A stretch of DNA of 64,000 bases from Arcticibacter tournemirensis (lineage in GTDB: Bacteria; Bacteroidota; Bacteroidia; Sphingobacteriales; Sphingobacteriaceae), in the NCBI RefSeq assembly GCF_006716645.1, contig NZ_VFPL01000001.1, forward strand, positions 310,001-374,000, written 5' to 3'. How positions within the stretch are numbered: position 1 is the first letter of the stretch; every line of letters starts with the position of its first letter. The translations under genes and the position numbers were made by a program. Of this stretch, positions 47,011 to 55,378 are shown one piece after another. A model generated the notes under the pieces. The model saw only the letters and a list, made by a program, of their open reading frames with translations. It did no database searches and had not been told where the DNA came from.

Positions 47011-47261
47011 AGTGAATCAAGAAAATCCTTTAATTCATTATTGGTTTTTACCGTTATTTCTTTTCCATCTCTAACTTGCTCTATAGATTGTTTAATCCGA
47101 TTGAGCATCGCCGGTGTGAAATAGAGATCATCATCTGTTACGGGAGTAATGGCATAAGCTTTGTTCTTACCCCGTTGCACAATTATCTGTTCTCCATTAT
47201 CCGCCCTGTCCATATACTCTGCTTGCTTTTCTCGAAATTCGCGGCTGCTTATTACTAACAT
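47007..47261 (-). CDS. yefM: YefM/Phd-type antitoxin
   Basis: 84-residue antitoxin: Phd/YefM DNA-binding N-terminal half (MLVISSREFREKQAEYMDRA, then GEQIIVQRGKNKAYAI) and an acidic C-terminal tail that would bind the toxin (about 50-84). It normally neutralises YoeB and represses the operon. Its TGA overlaps the toxin ATG, giving tight coupling. Palindromes just upstream may be its operator. The gene itself looks intact although the toxin is frameshifted. Confidence 0.9.
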   Translation of the reverse strand: MLVISSREFREKQAEYMDRADNGEQIIVQRGKNKAYAITPVTDDDLYFTPAMLNRIKQSIEQVRDGKEITVKTNNELKDFLDSL

Positions 47262-47272
47262 AACCTTAAAAT

Positions 47273-47294
47273 TACACGTGTACCGTAATGGTAC
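47273..47294 (-). promoter_or_regulatory. Putative YefM operator palindromes
   Basis: TACACGTGTA (47273-47282) and GTACCGTAATGGTAC (47280-47294) are overlapping palindromes 12-33 bp upstream of the antitoxin start. Paired GTAC-type palindromes are the usual autoregulatory sites of yefM-yoeB operons. Confidence 0.45.
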
Positions 47295-47450
47295 AAATAT
47301 AGTAATTATTTATTGCGTATGAAACTTTCCAGCCCGTCGCATTAAAAGGTTGTTACCCTCAAATTTATGATGTCTTTGATTCAGCGAACGTTATTTATGT
47401 GTATTATGGCTTTTTTGTTGCGATAGTAAGGTTCTCTGCGAGTAAACACC

Positions 47451-47882
47451 TCAAAAATTCCTTTTATTAAGATAGAAATCTTCCTTTTGCGTCATCAGAT
47501 CTTTATCGGCTTTATTTTTGTCTTTATAGCCAAGGAGGTGAAGTATGCCGTGAATGATGACCCGGTGAAGTTCGTCTTTCTCTGTTGTGTTAAAATTAGA
47601 AGCATTTTCGCGAATGCGCTCAATACTAATGAAAATATCGCCCTCTATTAGGCTCTCATCTTCGCTATTATCAAAAGTAATAATATCAGTGTAGGTGTTA
47701 TGGTTAAGGTACTGGTTATTTATACTGAGAAGATAATCATCGCTGCAAAATATGATGTTAAGTTCGCCAGCTTTCTTACCTTCAGAAGTAATAGTATCGT
47801 TAATCCAGCTTCGAATGCTGGTTTTCAATTTCAGGGAGAAGGCAATTTCCTCAGAAAAAAAAGAAATTTTTGTACGGATCAT
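47451..47882 (-). CDS. ybeY: rRNA maturation RNase YbeY
   Basis: 143-residue endoribonuclease for 16S rRNA 3'-end maturation and ribosome quality control. The metal motif reads HGILHLLGYKD: His111 and His115 are kept but the third position (121) is Asp, where the common motif has His. The conserved YTDIITFDN stretch precedes it. The ATG overlaps the stop of the RsbW-like gene by one base (TAATG). Confidence 0.9.
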   Translation of the reverse strand: MIRTKISFFSEEIAFSLKLKTSIRSWINDTITSEGKKAGELNIIFCSDDYLLSINNQYLNHNTYTDIITFDNSEDESLIEGDIFISIERIRENASNFNTTEKDELHRVIIHGILHLLGYKDKNKADKDLMTQKEDFYLNKRNF

Positions 47883-48316
47883 TAAAGTTTGAAATGTAGT
47901 TCTATTTCGTTGCCTTTCATGTTAAAGATAAACTGGTCGGCAAGATGTTTGATTATAAATATCCCTCTACCTGTTAAGTTCTCGAGATTCTCAGGCGCAG
48001 TAGGGTCGGGGAGACGTTCATAGTCAAATCCCTCACCTTCGTCAGCTACCGTAAACTGCATCCGTTTGCCGTCATGAACTTCCAGGTTAATATAGACTTT
48101 CTTATTCTCATCCTGTTTATTTCCGTGGATAATAGCGTTTATCGTAGCTTCACTCATACAGGTAAGCATGTTGGCATACGTATCGTCTGCTATTTTATAT
48201 TCCTCTTTCAGGTTATCTATAAAATTCTCCACGGTAGTTATGCTATCTAGTTTTGAAGGTAACTGTAATGTGTATAATACCGTGTTATCTGAAATATCTA
48301 CCCGGTTTGTTGTCAT
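47882..48316 (-). CDS. RsbW-like ATP-binding protein (HATPase)
   Basis: 144-residue GHKL ATPase of the anti-sigma/serine-kinase type. N box SEATINAIIHGNK (about 49-61), G1 box VADEGEGFDY (about 93-102) and G2 box GRGIFIIKHLAD (about 117-128). RsbW proteins bind and phosphorylate partners in partner-switching stress systems; no STAS-domain partner gene is adjacent here. Coupled to ybeY and 4 bp from the DUF4175 gene. Confidence 0.88.
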   Translation of the reverse strand: MTTNRVDISDNTVLYTLQLPSKLDSITTVENFIDNLKEEYKIADDTYANMLTCMSEATINAIIHGNKQDENKKVYINLEVHDGKRMQFTVADEGEGFDYERLPDPTAPENLENLTGRGIFIIKHLADQFIFNMKGNEIELHFKL

Positions 48317-48320
48317 ATCA

Positions 48321-51300
48321 CTATTTTGAATCTAAATGTCTGAAATAATCACCAACTTTCAATTGGTAAAATAAACTTAAAGAAGCCGGAACTGTTTTAA
48401 GAAGTTCTGTTTCCCGTTGTTTCTCTTTTTTAAAGGCATCCAATATTGAATGGAATACCGGAGTTTGGTCACTGCCTTCCTTGCTTTCCCGCTGATTATC
48501 AGTTTCACGTTCGCGCTCTGCTTTCTCCGCTTCTAATAACTTAGAAAGAATTTGCTGCTGACGAAGTTCTGTTTCCTGTTTAATTTTTTTGTGTACGAAA
48601 TCTGTCTCAGTTTGTTCCATTTGCTGGCTTAATTTTTCAAGATCGCCAAGCCGGCCCTTCCCATCCTTATTTAAATCCCTGTTAATCTCCTGTAACGCCT
48701 GCCTTATCAGCTGCTGTTCCTTCGCCATCTTTGCCATCTGCTCACTCAATGGACCTTTTCCTGCAGGCTGACCTTCCTTAATGCCCTGCTGCTTCATTTG
48801 CTCTCTTACCTTCTGCATATTCTTATTGAGCTGCTCCTGCATTTTACTAAGCTGAGATAAGCTTTTTTGTTTTCCTTTCCCACCCGGTTGTGCATTTTTG
48901 CTCATTTTTTGTAACTGTTCTTCCACTTCACTGAGCATTAAAGCGAGATTATTTATAGAAGTGAGGGCATACTGCTGATTGCGATTGGCCTCCGGAGAAC
49001 GCCTGTCGGCAAGGTTTTGAATGGAACGATCAATGTTATCGTTAATAGCCTGTATCTCTTTATTTACAACGGATTGCAACTGCGGAACTTTCCGGCTCAG
49101 TGAATAAAGACTATCCTGAACCAATTTTAAGTTATCGCGAAGGTCCTTTTGCTTTTGAACCAGTTTTAAATAAACCGGAGCATCAGGCGAAGTGTTCCTC
49201 ACCTCGAGCAAAAGTTTTTCCTGTTCAAAAGAAGACGTCAACAAATTAGCGAGAATTTCTCTGAGGTTTTGAATGCTGAGCCTGTTTTCTTCCATGTCAT
49301 TCTCCTGTTGCATTTTGCTCAGCTTTTCAGCAAGTTGTTTCATTTTAGCGGCAGCTGTTTTCATCGGTTCTGCTGCCCTGGATACATTTCTATTATTCAA
49401 TTGTTTATCAATGAAACCTTGTTGCTGTTCAATTTCCGACTGTTCCTCTTTTGGATTTTCGTAGTTGTTCTTCTTCTCAAGTTCGTTGTTCTTCCTTTCC
49501 AGCTCTTCCAGGTCACTTTTTGAATCCCGGAAACCGGCATTAATCTGTTCCTGTTCCTTCTTAACGCTATCAAGGCTCTGCGACTTTGGTGCAGCTGCAC
49601 TTAACTGTCGCTGTTTATCAGAGAGCTTGTTTAGCTTGTCAGATACAAGCGACAGCTTCTGATCAAACTCCAGTTGCTTGTAAAGCTCAAGTATCCTGTC
49701 GAGTTCTTTTTGAAGCGATTTGTTATCCAACTGCATTTTAGAGAGCTCCTGCTGCGTTTCTGTTTTGTTATTCTGCTCAAGTAGTTGCCTGATGTTATTT
49801 AAAATTTCCTTCGTCTTTTCGTCGAGAACGTTGTTAAACAGATCGTCGATCTGCTTCTGCTTCCGCAGTATTTCTTCTTTCTGCTCCTGCAGCATATTTA
49901 ATTTATTCAGATTGTGTTTATTCTCATTTCTGATCTCGCCGACAAGATTTTCAAGGTTTTTTTGCTTGTTTAGCAGGTCCTCAATTTGCTTCTTTTCATC
50001 AAATGAGAGATTCTTCTTATTGAGAAGATCACGATTCATCATCTGTGCGCCTTTCTCTATCGCTTTTGCCTGGCGGATAGCCTCGTCCATCTTATGCTTG
50101 ATGTTTTCCGACGATTTGTCAACTTTCGCTTCCGTTTCTTCTTCTGTATCTATTCTTAATGTTCTTGTTTCCGACCTTGCCGATTTAGGCCCATTAAAGC
50201 CGTCGTTATCAAAAACCTCAAAGAAATACTCCGCCTGTTGCCCCGGCTTGATTTCAGCCTTTCCAAGGTCCCAGGAATGAAAGAAACTACTGCTGGTGGT
50301 ATTTCTGTTAACGGGAATACTTTGGCTTTTATAAGCGCCCGCAACACCTTTATTCAGAATCCTGTAATTAAGCGCAAGTCTTGAAAAGCCGTGGTCGTCG
50401 TTCACCTTTCCCATAAAATAAAGCGCTTTTCCGTTTAAAGAATCCAGTTGTTCTGATACTTCTATGGACGGTCGTAAGTCGGGTATAACCGTTAGTTTAT
50501 AGGAAATGAAGTCGTTGTCTTTGACCTGATCATTTTCCGGTCTGATAGATATCTGAGCGTTTTGTTTACCTGCAACGGCGAGCTGGAATGTGTTTTTTTG
50601 CTCAGGTTTAAGAAAATTGGTTTTATCATTTATCCTGATAGCCAGGGATTCTGTATTTAAGGTTCTGAATTTCCACCTTATTTTAGTCCCTTCGGGAACC
50701 GTGAGATCGCCCGTGTTTTCCAGTATTTCAGCGCTCTTGTGCAAATAAGCGGGGTATTCAAGCGACACATTAAAGTTCAGAAGCGATGGCCTGCTTTTAA
50801 CGTCAATAACATAGGGATCCGAATAAAAGCCCCCAGCCGAAAGCCGAAAGTGTTTATTGTGCTGGAGGTTTCTGAATGTATGGCTAAAGCGCACAATGTT
50901 CTCCTTATCGAGCTTATAACTGCTCAGGCCATCTTCAATATAAATGTCCTGCGGAATCTCGCTGCCTTCCATTTTAATTTTAAGTTCCAGATCGTCACCT
51001 TGCACAACAGATAAGTTCCTGTTGAGAACAACAAACGTGAACGGCGCCTTCTTTACATACTTCTTATTGTAATGCAATATTCGTTCGGTTCCTTCACTAA
51101 AAATAGCCGGAGCGGTGAAGGCAATGAGAAGAATGACTGCCAGAGGCGGTATAGCGAAACGCAGATATTTTCTGTTATCGGCAATCTTTATGGCCGTTGT
51201 AAAAGGCACCGGGTTAAGATCTGCTATCTTTTGATTGATTCCCGCCTCGATTAGACTTTTCTGGGCGGGATTCTCATCAGCCAGTTTTTTTAGCTGAAGT

Positions 51301-51644
51301 GTATTTAGCAGTTTATCTTTTATGTGCCCGAAATGATTCCCTATGATTTCGGAGGCTTGTTCGTGGGAAATGGTGCTTCCAAGTCGGAAATAGGACAACA
51401 GCGGCAGAAAGATTAGCTTACCGAAGATAAACAGGTTTAAGAGAAGGAAGCTAAAGAATAAAACACTTCTTATAAGCTCGTTAAAGTTGCCGTAGTACTC
51501 AGCTATGGTAATAACAACATAACTGGCAAATAGCGACGCAGAAAGGTAAATAGCACCTCTTACTACTTTGTTGAGATAGTACTTCCGGATAAACTCATCA
51601 ATTTTCTGAATGAGGTAAGAATAATTGCCGGTAGAGGAGCTCAT
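48321..51644 (-). CDS. DUF4175 family coiled-coil membrane protein
   Basis: 1107-residue protein of unknown role, characteristic of Bacteroidota. Three membrane segments near the N terminus (about 23-47, 55-80 and 158-182), a beta-rich periplasmic region (about 190-500), and then a very long Gln/Lys/Glu-rich coiled coil (about 510-1085). Conserved DUF4175 phrases include the PEYPAYL-like LEYPAYLHKSAEIL and NDDHGFSRLALNYRI. It heads the row DUF4175-rsbW-like-ybeY. Confidence 0.85.
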   Translation of the reverse strand: MSSSTGNYSYLIQKIDEFIRKYYLNKVVRGAIYLSASLFASYVVITIAEYYGNFNELIRSVLFFSFLLLNLFIFGKLIFLPLLSYFRLGSTISHEQASEIIGNHFGHIKDKLLNTLQLKKLADENPAQKSLIEAGINQKIADLNPVPFTTAIKIADNRKYLRFAIPPLAVILLIAFTAPAIFSEGTERILHYNKKYVKKAPFTFVVLNRNLSVVQGDDLELKIKMEGSEIPQDIYIEDGLSSYKLDKENIVRFSHTFRNLQHNKHFRLSAGGFYSDPYVIDVKSRPSLLNFNVSLEYPAYLHKSAEILENTGDLTVPEGTKIRWKFRTLNTESLAIRINDKTNFLKPEQKNTFQLAVAGKQNAQISIRPENDQVKDNDFISYKLTVIPDLRPSIEVSEQLDSLNGKALYFMGKVNDDHGFSRLALNYRILNKGVAGAYKSQSIPVNRNTTSSSFFHSWDLGKAEIKPGQQAEYFFEVFDNDGFNGPKSARSETRTLRIDTEEETEAKVDKSSENIKHKMDEAIRQAKAIEKGAQMMNRDLLNKKNLSFDEKKQIEDLLNKQKNLENLVGEIRNENKHNLNKLNMLQEQKEEILRKQKQIDDLFNNVLDEKTKEILNNIRQLLEQNNKTETQQELSKMQLDNKSLQKELDRILELYKQLEFDQKLSLVSDKLNKLSDKQRQLSAAAPKSQSLDSVKKEQEQINAGFRDSKSDLEELERKNNELEKKNNYENPKEEQSEIEQQQGFIDKQLNNRNVSRAAEPMKTAAAKMKQLAEKLSKMQQENDMEENRLSIQNLREILANLLTSSFEQEKLLLEVRNTSPDAPVYLKLVQKQKDLRDNLKLVQDSLYSLSRKVPQLQSVVNKEIQAINDNIDRSIQNLADRRSPEANRNQQYALTSINNLALMLSEVEEQLQKMSKNAQPGGKGKQKSLSQLSKMQEQLNKNMQKVREQMKQQGIKEGQPAGKGPLSEQMAKMAKEQQLIRQALQEINRDLNKDGKGRLGDLEKLSQQMEQTETDFVHKKIKQETELRQQQILSKLLEAEKAERERETDNQRESKEGSDQTPVFHSILDAFKKEKQRETELLKTVPASLSLFYQLKVGDYFRHLDSK

Positions 51645-51711
51645 ATCGTCCTTTATATTCTACCAAGATAACGAAAAAACCGTTTACTTCTTATTTCAGA
51701 AGGTACCCCCG

Positions 51712-51737
51712 CGGACCTACAGGTTCTTCCGTAGGTC
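51712..51737. terminator. Hairpin between cysN and the DUF4175 gene
   Basis: 8-bp stem GGACCTAC / GTAGGTCC with a 10-nt loop, a few bases past the cysN stop on the minus strand. There is no T run, so termination is uncertain. Confidence 0.4.
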
Positions 51738-51751
51738 CCAGAGACTGTATC

Positions 51752-52993
51752 CTAATTTAACATACAACCTGCAACCGTTGTATGTGCAGTTTCATCAATC
51801 AAAATAGCGCCCCCGTTTGCTCTCAAAGAGAGGTAATTGTCATAGACAATCGGAGAGGCGGTTTTTATAGTTACATGAACAACATCATTCAACGCGGCTT
51901 CAGAAATATTCTCGTGCTTTTCGAGCGTATTCACGTCCAGCTTAAAGTTGATTTCCTTCACCACACAACGTACCCGCCGGCTTTGTACCTGCAGAAGGTA
52001 TTTATTGCCCGCTACAAGAGGTTTATTGTCCATCCAGCAGATGGTTGCTTCAATGTCCTGTGAAACCTTCGGATGCGCCGTTTTTGTAACGATCACATCA
52101 CCCCTGTTAATATCTATATCGTCTTTCAAGCGGATGACTGCACTCTGAGGAGCAAAAGCTTCTTCCACTTCTTGTCCATGCACTTCAACAGCTTCAATCA
52201 CCGATTCTATCCCATCCGGCAGGACGGTCACTGCATCCCCTTTTTTATAAGTTCCGCTCAGCACCTTTCCTGCATATCCCCTGTAATCGTGAAGATCTTC
52301 AGACTGTGGCCGGATAACGTATTGCACCGGAAAACGGGATTCCGAAAAGTTGATGTCACTTACTACATCCACATTCTCAAGAAGGTGTAACAAAGTATCG
52401 CCTGTATACCATGGGGTGTTTTCTGAAGGATTAACGATGTTATCGCCTTTTAGCGCGCTGATAGGAATAAAAGTAACATCCTTAATATTCAGCGTGGCAG
52501 CCATTTTAGAATACTCTTCGACGATGCTGTTAAAAACCTCTTCAGAATAATCCACCATATCCATCTTGTTGATCGTTACGACAACATGAGGGAGCTGTAA
52601 TAAAGAAGCAATGATACTGTGGCGGCGCGTTTGTTCGATTACCCCTAAGCGGGCATCGATCAGAATGATAATGAGGTCGGAGTTAGAAGCTCCTGTAACC
52701 ATGTTACGCGTATACTGAATATGTCCGGGAGCATCAGCAATAATGAACTTTCGTTTGTCAGTTGCGAAATACTTATAGGCCACGTCGATGGTGATACCCT
52801 GTTCGCGCTCTGCACGAAGACCATCTGTAAATAAAGCGAGGTCTATCTCACCTTCTCCTTTATTTTTACTTTGTTTCTGAATAGTCTCCAGCTGATCAAC
52901 TTTTATTGAATCAGTATCGTAAAGAAGACGTCCAATCAGAGTACTTTTACCATCATCAACACTGCCCGCCGTTATAAATCGAAGTAAGTCCAT
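51752..52993 (-). CDS. cysN: Sulfate adenylyltransferase subunit 1 (GTPase)
   Basis: GTPase subunit that drives APS formation from sulfate and ATP with CysD. 413 residues. G1 motif GSVDDGKST (10-18), G3 DAPGHIQYTRNM, G4 NKMDMVD, followed by EF-Tu-like beta barrels (about 225-413). It ends after the barrels, so there is no fused APS kinase (CysC), which fits the APS-reducing type of CysH encoded upstream. 64 bp after cysD. Confidence 0.95.
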   Translation of the reverse strand: MDLLRFITAGSVDDGKSTLIGRLLYDTDSIKVDQLETIQKQSKNKGEGEIDLALFTDGLRAEREQGITIDVAYKYFATDKRKFIIADAPGHIQYTRNMVTGASNSDLIIILIDARLGVIEQTRRHSIIASLLQLPHVVVTINKMDMVDYSEEVFNSIVEEYSKMAATLNIKDVTFIPISALKGDNIVNPSENTPWYTGDTLLHLLENVDVVSDINFSESRFPVQYVIRPQSEDLHDYRGYAGKVLSGTYKKGDAVTVLPDGIESVIEAVEVHGQEVEEAFAPQSAVIRLKDDIDINRGDVIVTKTAHPKVSQDIEATICWMDNKPLVAGNKYLLQVQSRRVRCVVKEINFKLDVNTLEKHENISEAALNDVVHVTIKTASPIVYDNYLSLRANGGAILIDETAHTTVAGCMLN

Positions 52994-53057
52994 ATGTTAA
53001 ACTATCAGAATATAGCCTTCAGCTGTCAGCTTTGTGGCTTTTCTATTTTTTTCCAAA

Positions 53058-53966
53058 TTAAAAATAACCGTTCTTTTTCCTGTCCTCCATCGCCGCTTCC
53101 GACACCTGGTCGTCGATCCGCGTTTCGCCGCGTTCGCTGATATTCGTCTTGTTGATCTCGGCAATGATATCATCAATAGAAGAGGCTGTCGATTCAACTG
53201 CAGCTGTGCAGGTCATGTCGCCAACGGTGCGATAGCGCACGTTTTTCTTTACGATCACATCGTCTTCATCAACACGGACAAAAGGAGAAAGAGCCACGAG
53301 GTGCTCATGATGAACGATCACTTCCCTTTCGTGGGTGAAATAAATTGACGGAAGTTCAATTCCTTCGCGTTTTATGTAGTTCCAAACATCAAGTTCAACC
53401 CAGTTGCTTATCGGGAAAACCCGTACATTTTCACCTTTCGAGATCTTCCCGTTATAGAGGTTCCATAACTCGGGGCGCTGTTTCTTAGGATCCCACTGTC
53501 CGAATTCATCCCGTACAGAGAATATCCGTTCTTTAGCACGTGCTTTTTCTTCGTCGCGCCGGGCGCCGCCAATGCACGCATCGAAGCCGAATTCTTCGAT
53601 AGTATCAAGGAGGGTATAAGACTGTAGTGCATTTCTCGAAGCAAACTTTCCGGTCTGTTCTTTAAGACCTTTAGCTTTGATCGTATCTTCAACTTTCCTT
53701 ACGATAAGCCGTGCTCCGGTTTGCTCTGCAATCCTGTCGCGGTATTCAAGCGCTTCCGGGAAATTATGGCCGGTATCGATATGTACCAGAGGAAAAGGGA
53801 TCTTGCCAGGCTTAAAAGCTTTAAGGGCTAGTTGCACCAGTGTGATGGAATCCTTACCTCCGGAAAACAAAAGCGCCGGACGTTCGAACTGACCCGCTAC
53901 TTCCCGCATGATATGTATCGATTCAGCTTCCAGCAGGTCGAGGTAATCTAATTTATGTAGAGGCAT
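53058..53966 (-). CDS. cysD: Sulfate adenylyltransferase subunit 2
   Basis: Catalytic ATP sulfurylase subunit of the PP-loop family, making adenosine phosphosulfate. 302 residues. PP loop SGGKDS at 35-40; family motifs HIDTGHNFPEALEYRD, GGARRDEEKARAKER and the C-terminal RYRTVGDMTCT are intact. Lies between cysH and cysN in one operon (20-bp gap after cysH). Confidence 0.96.
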   Translation of the reverse strand: MPLHKLDYLDLLEAESIHIMREVAGQFERPALLFSGGKDSITLVQLALKAFKPGKIPFPLVHIDTGHNFPEALEYRDRIAEQTGARLIVRKVEDTIKAKGLKEQTGKFASRNALQSYTLLDTIEEFGFDACIGGARRDEEKARAKERIFSVRDEFGQWDPKKQRPELWNLYNGKISKGENVRVFPISNWVELDVWNYIKREGIELPSIYFTHEREVIVHHEHLVALSPFVRVDEDDVIVKKNVRYRTVGDMTCTAAVESTASSIDDIIAEINKTNISERGETRIDDQVSEAAMEDRKKNGYF

Positions 53967-53986
53967 AAAGCTATATTGTTAATATT

Positions 53987-54703
53987 TTAGGAATGAGCGT
54001 GTAACCCGCATTCTTTACTTGTTTTATCTTCCCACCACCATCTGCCGGCACGGAAATCGTCTCCCGGCATAACGGCGCGTGTACATGGGGCGCAACCGAT
54101 ACTCACAAAGCCTTTATCGTGAAGGGTGTTGTATGGTATGCCATTTTCATTAATAAACGCTCTTACCTGATCGGTCGACCAATGCAGTAGGGGGTGGAAC
54201 TTTAATATCTGGTTCGTTTCATCCCATTCAAGCTGCGGAAGGTCACTGCGGTCGGGTGAGTGTTCAGCCCTTAAGCCGGTTATCCACAACTGATTTCCCG
54301 CAAGCGCTCTTTGCAGTGGTTCCACTTTCCGGATGTAGCAGCAGCCTTTCCTGTTTTCAACCGATTCGTAAAAAGCATTAGGCCCTTTATCGGTAACGAA
54401 GCGTTCTATCAATTCCTGATTAGGGTAAAAAGCGTTAATGCGGGTATTATACAGCTCGTTAGTGCGGCTCCACACATAATAAGTTTCCCCAAATAAGCGA
54501 CCTGTATCCAAAGTGAAAATGTTCACGGGAAGGTCCCGTGACAGTATCATATGGGAGATTGCCTGGTCTTCCCAGCTGAAACTGGTTGAAAAGACGATTT
54601 TTCCCTCGAATGCTTTTGCCAGCAGGGCAATGGCGTCCTGTGGCGAAAGACCGTCAAGCGCCGGAAGCAATTCTTCTAACTTACTCTTTAGAGTTTCAAT
54701 CAT
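53987..54703 (-). CDS. cysH: Adenylylsulfate reductase, assimilatory (CysH family)
   Basis: Reduces activated sulfate to sulfite using thioredoxin. 238 residues. The nucleophilic cysteine is Cys232 in KECGLH near the C terminus. Two cysteine pairs, GCCYIRK (about 117) and GCAPCTR (about 207), form the [4Fe-4S] site that marks the APS-using rather than PAPS-using enzymes, which agrees with the lack of an APS kinase domain on CysN. First gene of cysH-cysD-cysN. No sulfite reductase gene in the window. Confidence 0.92.
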   Translation of the reverse strand: MIETLKSKLEELLPALDGLSPQDAIALLAKAFEGKIVFSTSFSWEDQAISHMILSRDLPVNIFTLDTGRLFGETYYVWSRTNELYNTRINAFYPNQELIERFVTDKGPNAFYESVENRKGCCYIRKVEPLQRALAGNQLWITGLRAEHSPDRSDLPQLEWDETNQILKFHPLLHWSTDQVRAFINENGIPYNTLHDKGFVSIGCAPCTRAVMPGDDFRAGRWWWEDKTSKECGLHAHS

Positions 54704-55116
54704 TTTTTATCCCCGTATTCTAAATCTATATCCAAGCAAAAATACTGATATTTTATGGGCTCTCTATGCGCTTTATAAACGAATAGTCTATAGATGAAGT
54801 AGACAAATGTACGGAGAATTAGGCATTTATAGATCAACAAAATGAAAATTCCAGGAGGCTTTTCAGGATTCTAATCACCGCATTGCTATATACCACGACG
54901 GTCGACCTCGCTGGCTAAGGATAGGAGACGGACAGCATGGCTCGCGAGCTGGCTGCTTGAAGACATTCGGGGAGGAAAAAAAGTTGGATATAGAGACAAG
55001 GTCAGAAGCGCTATTTCCTGAAAATGTAAAAGTTGTGGATTAAACGTCGTAGGAAAAAAATCTGATAGTAGTCCGGAAAGATGCTGATAAATCCCCTAAA
55101 AACGTCTGACGAGTGC

Positions 55117-55250
55117 CTGACCAAGCCCGGATCATGTCAGCATCTCATCAGACTCTTGTCAGCATCATGTCAGACTCTCGTCAGACTTTAGTCTGACATT
55201 ATACTGAGGAGATGCTGACATGATGCTGACGAGATCAGGCTTTGGTCGGG
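55117..55250. repeat. Inverted array of 11-bp GTCAG repeats
   Basis: Five direct units in strict 11-bp register (55136-55190: GTCAGCATCTC, ATCAGACTCTT, GTCAGCATCAT, GTCAGACTCTC, GTCAGACTTTA), a central GTCTGAC, then three inverted units (55198-55230), two of which are exact complements of units 1 and 3. Outside these, CTGACCAAGCCCGGATC pairs with GATCAGGCTTTGGTCGG with few mismatches. The whole can fold as a hairpin of about 134 nt. Confidence 0.85.
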
Positions 55251-55345
55251 ATTTTGTAAGGGATTAATAAGAGACAGGACCCTCCGCGGCCTTACTTTCA
55301 TTACATTAGTTTGTGCCTGAGGTAAGATGTAAATTAAAGGAAGTG

Positions 55346-55353
55346 TATCTTTG
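55346..55353 (+). promoter_or_regulatory. Putative -7 box of gltX
   Basis: TATCTTTG is an exact TAnnTTTG match 25 bp before the gltX ATG. No well-spaced -33 TTG is seen; TTTG at 55310 is too far. Confidence 0.45.
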
Positions 55354-55378
55354 CTGCTTCATATAAATTGATTTCAAT

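Larger units (their letters stand above)
54704..55378. other. 675-bp gap with an 11-bp-periodic inverted repeat
   Basis: No complete gene. An open frame of 65 codons without a start (54846-55043, plus) contains RIAIYHDGRPRWLRIGDGQH and may be a gene scrap. From 55117 to 55250 the sequence is a long imperfect inverted repeat built of 11-bp units (GTCAGCATCTC, GTCAGCATCAT and variants). The gltX promoter is at the right edge. Confidence 0.6.

Noticed and set aside
52997-53197. Small frame between cysN and cysD on the minus strand
   Set aside because: It overlaps the 3' end of cysD in another frame and has an Arg-rich translation without family resemblance.
54281-54289. Perfect DnaA box in cysH as an origin element
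   Set aside because: Single box inside a conserved coding region; about 0.5 such 9-mers are expected by chance in 64 kb on both strands, and similar lone boxes occur in nrdJ and thiL.
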